NCBI GenBank assembly: GCA_034670405.1
Contig: JAXDDX010000144.1
Span: forward strand, 508,501 to 572,500
DNA: 64,000 nucleotides
Origin: Hoplostethus atlanticus
Lineage: Eukaryota; Chordata; Actinopteri; Trachichthyiformes; Trachichthyidae
Direction of reading: 5' to 3'
Below the pieces are notes generated by a model that was not told the DNA's origin, did no database searches, and was given only the letters and a program-made list of their open reading frames with translations. Shown here in pieces: positions 57,541 through 64,000 of the stretch. The position numbers and the translations under genes are program-made. Position 1 is the stretch's first letter. Each line of letters begins with the position of its first letter.

Positions 57541-58345
57541 GTCATAATGGAAAGGTTTTTTAAAGGCCTTTTTCTCAAAACCACACTTTTGTGTCTCTCG
57601 TTGTAGAACGCCTCATAACTTTCTAATTTTTTGGAGGAGTGACATGGTTTTGGTCTCATTGGAAAGCCTACATTCTCCTCTTTCAAGTAATATGAAAACC
57701 CCACAATGTGTTTTGGGGTCAATGTGACTGATTCTGTGAGAGCAGGTCACATATATACAGCCACGAAAATCCAACATCCAAATCCAACATCCTGCTTCTC
57801 CCTGGAGAGGGACCCATATAAGTACTCCTGGCCCCACCCCCAGAACATACCAACTATCAAAATAAATACTCCCTCCATTACAGTAGTTATGTATGTATAT
57901 ATATAATGTATATTATTAATTACAATATTATATATATGTAATGACACACTCCACACATAAAAGGCCTGCATAAACACCAAAATACAATAACTCCCCACAA
58001 CCGATAAATATTGGCGCATTCCAAACTAATGCGCATGCGTGAGGCGGGAAATGGCACAATATAGCCAGCCCGGACACGGCCGCCACCTGACTACACACAG
58101 GAGAAGAGGAGAATGAAAGACAGCAAAACGATTCTGATCTCGGTAGTTGTAATATTGAAAATAAACGATGGAGTGATTATACTGGTACCTGTATCATTAA
58201 TGTGGGGAAATGGGAAAATGTACCGGTTAGATTGTATTGCGTGCACTGGCTACAAAAGCGGGACTGTTTGTGTATGCGAGTGTGTATAATGGCGTGCCTC
58301 TACCCAGTGCTGCCCACCACCAGTGACAGCTTCTCTGTCACAATG

Positions 58346-58375
58346 TTTCAGTTTCAGTTTCAGTTTCAGTTTCAG
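58346..58375. repeat. (TTTCAG)n microsatellite at the insertion site
   Basis: Five tandem ttcagt units lie immediately beyond the right LTR, overlapping the ATGTT duplication's end. Confidence 0.85.
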
Positions 58376-58842
58376 ACGCTCAAACTAGGAGTTAACTGAC
58401 TTATAATAATGGCTAATTCCACAACTGTTCTGTAAGCGAATACGTAAGGTTGGTTTGGGCTTATGGGAATTGAATGCAAGGCCAGCCACGCTGTTTTTGT
58501 TTGAGATGGGGAGCAGTTGTTTAGAAAGTAGAAACCATTCCCAAGCACATTCCCTCTGTGTTGGAAACAGCTAGCAGCAGAAGTGATAAATTGCAATAGC
58601 CAATTTATAGCCTAACTGTGAAGTGCGGCAGGACTGACATTTGTTTCAGACAAAGATGGTTTGTTGTTAGCGAGGTAAAGCAAATCCAATCGGGCAATGC
58701 ACAACGACGATGACCAACCAATAGGGAGCTGAAGCTAACCAAGACCGACTGGTTTATCATCTTGCGGCACCCAAAGTTACATAAGCAATCACGAGACGTA
58801 CACATTGTTGTAACTTTTGAGGAAAAATGCTTGGGTACAAGA
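58376..58842. other. Non-genic DNA
   Basis: Nothing recognised. Confidence 0.4.
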
Positions 58843-58846
58843 TCAA

Positions 58847-59918
58847 AGGACAATTCCGGGATTTTTAAACCTGGCCTCTATATCCACAAAATCGCCTATT
58901 ATACCGCAAAATAGGTCCAAAAAGTTTCGGAATTGCTCCGGTAGATCGGCTCAGTCGGCAGTCGCGAAACGGGCTCAATGGCTGCAACATAATCCTACAG
59001 GGCATAGGCGCGCGGTCAAAGTACATCCACTAAAAGTGCTTGATTTTGCCACTGACGGGCTCAGCTTGTTATTCGTGTGTCTGACAAGTGTCTGACAACA
59101 TTACTGAAAGGATCGCTACAGAAATAGACCTTTTTTAACCAGAAAACTAAAGTCTAGCTCAAGGAGAATTCCCGCTCTGAAATGGACGGTGGACAAAGGT
59201 AGTCTATAGTGAGAGGGTTCACTTGTTGCGGGAAGAGGACGGTAGAAACCTGACAAAGGTATTCTATGAAAGCTGCGCAAATTCTTCCTCAACATTTTGT
59301 TGGCACAGTTCGGAAATGCGCAAAAACGAACCATTGTTGTTGTTTTTTATCTTTGGGAAAAAACAAATACTCTAAACTACGCTTTCTGTACTCCAACACA
59401 CGTCTCTAACACTGATTTACGTTTCCACCATCCTGCAACAAGTCAACCCTCTTGCTTTCATAGACCACCTTTGTCACATTTCCACGTCCTCTTCCTGCAA
59501 CAACTCTTGCGAGATTTCAGAGATGAGAGTTGAGAGTTCAGAGTTGTTGCAGGAAGAGGATGTGGAAATGTGACAAAGGTGGTCTATGAAAGCAAGAGGG
59601 TTAAACGTAAATCAGCGTTGGAGATGTGTGTTGGAGTACAGAAAGCGTAGTTTAGAGTATTTGTTTCTTCGCAAAGATAAAAAACAACAACAATGGTTCG
59701 TTTTTGCGCATGGTGGCAAAATCAAGCACTTTTAGTGGATGTACTTTGACCACGCGCCTATGCCCCGTAGGATTACGTTGCAGCCATTGAACCCGTTTCG
59801 CGACTGCCGACTGAGCCGATCTACCGGAGCAATTCCGAAACTTTTTGGACCTATTTTGCGGTATAATAGGCGATTTTGTGGATATAGAGGCCAGGTTTAA
59901 AAATCCCGGAATTGTCCT
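58847..59918 (-). mobile_element. Kolobok-like foldback transposon with THAP start
   Basis: TIRs of 206 bp at 58847-59052 and 59713-59918 differ at only about five positions. TTAA follows on the right (59919-59922), with TCAA on the left (58843-58846), consistent with a TTAA duplication after one mutation. A second inverted repeat lies inside: 59316-59506 against 59540-59711. On the minus strand at 59334-59116 a 72-codon frame starts MVRFCAFPNCANK and has LRSFHRIPL, the start of a THAP zinc finger. TTAA plus THAP points to Kolobok. No DDE domain remains. Confidence 0.7.
59116..59334 (-). pseudogene. THAP-domain N-terminal fragment
   Basis: 72 residues. The first pair of THAP zinc ligands is C5 and C10, followed by the SFHRIP signature around residue 21. 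The second C..H pair is missing because the frame runs into unrelated sequence (HFRAGILLELDF). THAP domains bind transposon ends in P- and Kolobok-type transposases. The first six codons are repeated on the opposite strand at 59694-59711 by the inner inverted repeat. Confidence 0.6.
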
Positions 59919-59922
59919 TTAA

Positions 59923-60660
59923 GTATTTTCTGCAGTTACAGAACTACATGGTGGCAGTGTACAGTAGCCAAAGACCACAACTATCACTAACTATAACATT
60001 TTCATGGTGCAACGTTAGCTAGTAGGCTAACTAGCAAGCTAAGTGATTTTTCTTTTTGTTCCAGACTGCCATTACTTCTATACCAAGTCAAAATATTAGC
60101 TTTACATGGAAGGTTCCCCACTACCTATTTGGAACAGTCCAAACTAGGCCGTTGTGTTCGTATCGAACGGATGCTGGGTAGTGTAGTGTGGTAAACGTAA
60201 GTTCTATGGACTGAATTCCACTGAAACCAAGCTGATGAATAAATATCACTTTGGTCTGTGACATAGTTCAGAAAGGGAAACGTATGGTTCGTAGTTTACT
60301 TATATCAAGTAATTTGCAACACTGGAACAGACAGAGTGAACCAGAGCCGGGTTCAGGTGGCTCCCTATATTCCTCTCAAGGGCTTTCGGATTCTGAATGG
60401 ATCCATCTTTTTCTTCCCACGTGTTTAATGGACACAGCCTCATTATCACAATAGGGAGAAATACAGTAATAAATAGGGAAATAATGGTGGAATGATGTCT
60501 ATATCAATACTTTTTCTTGTTAATGCATTGTCTTATTTATTTATGTATTCATGCTCACTGTTATTTATATACTTATTTACAGATTTGTATGCATTTTCTT
60601 TTTTATTTCACCTTATTTATTGTGTATTCATTAATAAAGTCTATTCTAGTTTAGTCTATT
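59923..60660. other. Non-genic DNA
   Basis: AT-rich; no confident feature. Confidence 0.4.
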
Positions 60661-60764
60661 CATTCAGAGCGGAATCGATCCAGCCGAGCGTGTTTTCAAG
60701 CGGACTCTTAAAAGTGTTGCACACATGTCGTCCGCACGCCGAAAGTGTCATAGCCACCTAAACG
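60661..60764 (+). other. Candidate 5' (mostly non-coding) exon of dnajc24
   Basis: A locally CpG-rich stretch (gagcggaatcgatccagccg, tcgtccgcacgccg) ends in a donor-like aacg|gtaaac, 2 kb upstream of the dnajc24 coding exon and on the same strand. That coding exon begins with an acceptor two bases before its ATG, so an upstream leader exon must exist. An ATG at 60725 would start a short upstream frame. Position and composition are the only support. Confidence 0.3.
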
Positions 60765-62820
60765 GTAAACATTTTCCACGTTGATTTCTTTCTGGCTTAA
60801 ATTCTGTATTTATCTAAAGTTATAGGTTAAACGGCAGCGTTTGTTGTTGCTTTGGTCTCAGCCGCGATACGTGCTGTTTTCTCCTGTATGGACAGAACGT
60901 CATGCCAACCTGCATTCAAAACCCTGACAATGTGGTCTTGCTTATCGGCAAAAGATAATAAAAATATACACATAAAATATGAATCAAGACCTTTTCAGAA
61001 TCTTTGGGAGGAAATCCTAAATTCGGCATAGATATAATCCAAAAAGCAGAACATAAAATTCAATTTACTGTATTATATATACCCTCCTCGGTGTGTTTTG
61101 GTTGAAGGAGACTTTGGGAATAACAGGCGAACCGGTTACAAAAATTGAAATCTTACTGAGATAAGTGCTGCTTCGCGGATTGGAAGTATGCCGAATTGAA
61201 GAGTGACTCGAAACTATTTAGAAAAGGTCTTAAATCCTATTTTACGGTAGTGTACTTTTGTTGATAAATAAAACAATTTAAATTGACCAATATTGGAACG
61301 GAATCTAGTTTGGTCCTGGCACACTGTCACATTTAGGCTACATAACAATCCTTTTTATCTGAGCCACAGACAGCAGTGTGTTGAATTAGCCTGCAGCTCT
61401 ACAATAATGTTAACACATTGCACTCAGTTGTCCTTTGGCTCTTTATATAAGCAGCTAATAATGAGCTGGTTGTTGGTTTAAGACCAGATTCTCTATTCCA
61501 GTTTCTATCAAAAACAAGTAATTTTTTTAAAAGCTCATAAGCCAAGGAAGGGTCACTGAATGAAGCTGGCTGCCTAGTAGCCAAAAAGCATTAGATGTAA
61601 CAGAATTATTATTTTAAGTAGTGTATCAAACAGTCTCTGCTCATTCTATGAGGACATATCACCAGTTAAGAAAATAAGCCAACAAACAGTTCAGTTTGTA
61701 GCGTATAGTTTTTTAAATCACCGGCCATGATTACACATCATGCTTTTCACATGTTATGCTAGAAAGAATATTGATAAGGATGTGTATCAAATGGTAGTAG
61801 TAAAGACAGGAGCTAACACGATAGTTAGCTCATGATGACGCTTCCTACACCATTAGACTTTTTATTTAGCAATACCTCACTCCTTTCAATGAGCCAAATT
61901 GTTGTAAATCCATGGTATATTGATTTAATTTGACGTAAATCACATTTATTTTATTGTCTTCAGCACAGGTTGTGAACTGGTGAAAACTAAGTCTTGAAAA
62001 TTGCACTTGATGTGATCATTCCAACACATATTGTCCTTTCATAATCTCACATTAAGATTAAACCAATATTCTATTGAAAAGGTGAAAACTATCTTGGCAC
62101 TAGTTAGATGCTTGCCTGCTACGATCACCTTTTGCCAAAAAACAAAACAAATTGACCAATAATAGCTCACTACTACCGCTTAACAATTAGCATTACTGCT
62201 ATCATACACTTAGCAAGGCCTACTACGCTAACGTTACACATCCTCAACAAAGTATTAAGCCCACTTACAATGAATAAGTCCAGCAAACAATATGCAAAAC
62301 CTAAATCAAATCACATGACTTTACTCACCAGGAAACCAGGGAACTTGAAATAAATCTTCCACTAGCTAGCCAACTTGAAATAAATCTTCTACTAGCTAGC
62401 CAAATGCTTCCACAAGCTATTTGAAATGGAAAAATCAAACTTCCAGTGTTACTGCAGTGAAAACTAGAGTAAGTTACTGTCCATCAGCTGGTCTATAAAA
62501 GTTACTATTTCATACATGGCAGTACAACAAGGACCTAGTAAAAACCCAATACCTCTAAGACACATCAGTACATGGATATGTTGGACCGTCTGGAGAGTAG
62601 AATAATAGGCAGAGACGTTTTCCCACAGTCGGTTGACTTTTGTTGTGGGAAAAAATTGAAAGAAAAGCCTCTCTTTTCTTGCCTCTCTTGAAAGCCAGTA
62701 GTTCAGGCCACTTAGTGCCAACTCTTCTTTGCTGATGACCTGTATCGCTGCCATGTAAAGGCCTGGACAGGTTTGTCTTGATTGATCCATCAGTCTTAAT
62801 GTGAATCTATGTTTCACCAG
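60765..62820. other. Putative first intron of dnajc24
   Basis: AT-rich with no gene. Bases 62311-62352 (gactttactcaccaggaaac, cagggaacttg) match 32795-32837 and mark a dispersed repeat. A ~40-bp duplication (aacttgaaataaatcttc, actagctagcca) lies at 62342-62402. The minus-strand frame at 62464-62817 has no recognisable content. Confidence 0.45.
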
Positions 62821-62924
62821 GTATGTCTGAATCGGCGGAGAAAGACCTGTATGCCATCCTTGGAGCCAGTCCCTCTGACTCAGTACAACAGCTCAAACAC
62901 AAATACCAGCAACTGGCCTTACTG
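62821..62924 (+). CDS. dnajc24: dnajc24 (dph4) first coding exon, J-domain start
   Basis: The exon follows an acceptor (tgtttcaccag), starts translation at ATG 62823 and ends at a donor (actg|gtaact), coding 34 residues in phase 0. MSESAEKDLYAILGASPSDS and LKHKYQQLALL match the start of vertebrate DNAJC24: helix I and II of the J domain, ending just before the HPD loop that the next exon should carry. DNAJC24/DPH4 is a cytosolic J-domain protein with a CSL-type zinc-binding domain. It supports the first step of diphthamide synthesis on elongation factor 2 and stimulates Hsp70 ATPase. The rest of the gene lies beyond the window or in later exons not seen here. Strong call by sequence and exon structure. 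Confidence 0.85.
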
Positions 62925-63470
62925 GTAACTATACTGGTCTGTTTGTCTCTGCCTCTCGCTTTCTCTCTCTCTCTACCGATCTCTTAATAACAGCAATGTT
63001 ACATGCACAACTCAAATTTTGAGTCCTTGGACCCGTGAGACCCAGTTCCAACCTAGCCTAGCGACCTGAAACAGGCTGAGCGAGGTGTTGGACGTTTTAT
63101 TGGTTGCCAGATATGTCACTCCAACAATGGTAGGCGGCATCCTGAAGTTCCAAAGCACCCAGAGTTTACCTGATGTACAACGGCATGGTGAATGTAAATT
63201 CTGGTTGGTGAAATGACTTGGAATCACTTCCTCATCTATGAAGTGGCATTTATTTTCAAGTTCTGCCCGCACAGTCTACGTGAACTTTTCCAGATTGACC
63301 CACCTGTAACATTAGTACCTATTGACATTATGTCTCCCGGTTGCCGGGGTAGCCACTGTTGCAGACACCGCGTCACAGTTTTTATAGAAACAAGTGTGTG
63401 TGGGTGTGTGTCGATTTGAGAAAGGACTCTCCTCCCTTTGTTAGGGGTTAAATGAGTCATTTTCATTCAT
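62925..63470. other. dnajc24 intron 2, 5' part
   Basis: A short CT tract follows the donor. No further exon is seen, and the HPD-encoding exon is not in the remaining window. Confidence 0.5.
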
Positions 63471-63720
63471 ATTTCAATCTGCTCGCCATAATCTAGATTA
63501 GTTTTTCATTCGGTCCATTATCATTACCGAGCGGCGTCAATCAATCAGCCCCATCTGTTAATCAGTAGAATAAAGCCGTCTATTTTTACAAGCAGGAATA
63601 CTGGTATCGGAGTGCCTGCTGACCGAGACATCTTCAGGCGTCTGCTGGGAAGAAAAATTCACCGTCATGTACCGTCTGCACTGGCGGCCGTCGCTGAGGG
63701 GCCATTATGAGCTCGATCTA
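63471..63720. promoter_or_regulatory. Candidate conserved non-coding element in a dnajc24 intron
   Basis: A repeat-free stretch with a perfect homeodomain-type palindrome TAATCTAGATTA (63489-63500), tcaatcaatcag and gttaatcag sites, and mixed composition unlike the flanking low-complexity DNA. Introns around DNAJC24 in other vertebrates contain long-range PAX6 control elements, which motivates the guess. No conservation was tested. Confidence 0.25.
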
Positions 63721-63890
63721 TCCTTCTCTATCTGTTCATCTATCTACTCATTCATCCATCCATCAATCCATCATTCCATTTCAAACACACAGTGGCCATG
63801 TCCCAACCCTTGCTGACAGGATTTTCTGGGTAATTTGCTCCTTCTGGTCCATTTAACAGAAAGAGAGGACCAACGGAGAGAGATTCTCCG
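63721..63890. other. Intron DNA with (TCTA)/(ATCC) patches
   Basis: Short tcta and atcc repeats at 63718-63778; nothing else. Confidence 0.5.

Positions 63891-63892
<2 letters not shown>

Positions 63893-63957
<65 letters not shown>
63893..63957. repeat. (GT)n microsatellite
   Basis: About 32 uninterrupted GT units, the longest pure dinucleotide tract in the window. Confidence 0.95.
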
Positions 63958-63958
<1 letters not shown>

Positions 63959-64000
63959 CAGCCAGAGGTTAGGCTATTCATGCCGTGGTCGCTTAGCGTC

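Larger units (their letters stand above)
55523..57750. mobile_element. DNA transposon with 25-bp perfect TIRs, nested in the LTR
   Basis: Both ends read GTGACCTGCTCTCACAGAAT plus CAGTC inwards, a perfect 25-bp inverted match. The flanks are ATAT on each side (55519-55522, 57751-57754), and the intact LTR shows a single ATAT there. Because ATAT is palindromic, a TA duplication with one extra base in each TIR fits equally well. It carries one acidic ORF and a possible Cys-rich second exon but no recognisable transposase. The superfamily is unassigned. Confidence 0.85.
50002..58342 (-). mobile_element. Gmr1-like Ty3/gypsy retrotransposon with nested DNA transposon
   Basis: The element is on the minus strand, flanked by the 5-bp duplication ATGTT (49997-50001 and 58343-58347). 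It has LTRs of 820 bp and 745 bp (after removing a nested insert), a tRNA-Leu PBS and a PPT. Coding order is Gag, protease, integrase, RT, RNase H. Integrase before RT is the unusual order described for Gmr1 of cod and its relatives; most Ty3/gypsy elements have it last. Gag carries a SCAN-like segment. Internal DNA is only 4544 bp and almost wholly coding. Pol has at least four breaks, so this copy is dead; I count three LTR substitutions, so it is fairly young. No env. Confidence 0.93.
55366..58342 (-). repeat. 5' LTR of the Gmr1-like element, split by a DNA transposon
   Basis: The LTR parts are 55366-55522 and 57755-58342. Removing the 2228-bp insert and the 4-bp ATAT duplication leaves 745 bp, exactly 820 minus the 75 bp that this copy lacks. 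I count three substitutions against the intact LTR. ATGTT follows at 58343. Confidence 0.92.

Overview
This window looks like teleost fish genomic DNA: dense (CA)n/(GT)n tracts, teleost-type L2 LINE tails, a tRNA-derived SINE, Tc1/mariner-, PIF/Harbinger- and Kolobok-type DNA transposons, Ty3/gypsy retrotransposons, and intron-split host exons. Most of it is non-genic and built from nested mobile elements. Everything was read by eye; no alignment or database search was run.

Host genes. The one confident host exon is at 62821-62924 (+): the first coding exon of dnajc24 (dph4), a J-domain protein of diphthamide synthesis. In vertebrates this gene lies in the DCDC1-DNAJC24-IMMP1L-ELP4-PAX6 block, so the window probably lies upstream of dnajc24, on the side away from pax6. 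A broken SET-domain gene fragment lies at 5081-7652 (+). Low-confidence candidate exons are at 27423-27500 (-), 30441-30568 (+) and 60661-60764 (+).

Layout. 1-2.9 kb: a 145-bp-arm palindrome and two direct ~410-bp repeats around an IS630/Tc1-like transposase remnant. 2.9-8 kb: microsatellites, a SINE, the SET fragment and an intronic satellite that switches orientation. 8-16.5 kb: a GC-rich inverted repeat whose right arm is split by a complete Ty3/gypsy element (9143-16453, minus strand, TCCG target duplication, near-identical LTRs, broken pol). 16.5-45 kb: mostly unannotated AT-rich DNA with microsatellites, LINE 3' ends, two short TIR elements, a solo LTR and a ~53-bp minisatellite. 45.1-46.1 kb: a Harbinger-like element. 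50.0-58.3 kb: a second complete Ty3/gypsy element on the minus strand. 58.8-59.9 kb: a Kolobok-like foldback carrying a THAP start. 62.8 kb: dnajc24.

The most notable object is the element at 50002-58342. Its order is Gag-PR-IN-RT-RNase H, with integrase before reverse transcriptase, and its Gag carries a SCAN-like segment. Both are hallmarks of the Gmr1-like lineage from which the vertebrate SCAN domain is thought to derive. It is extremely compact: the gag ATG overlaps the tRNA-Leu primer-binding site, and pol ends inside the 3' LTR. A 2.2-kb DNA transposon of unassigned superfamily sits inside its 5' LTR; removing that insert leaves an LTR whose length matches the other LTR exactly once one 75-bp deletion is counted. 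Neither retroelement has an env gene, and both have frame breaks in pol.
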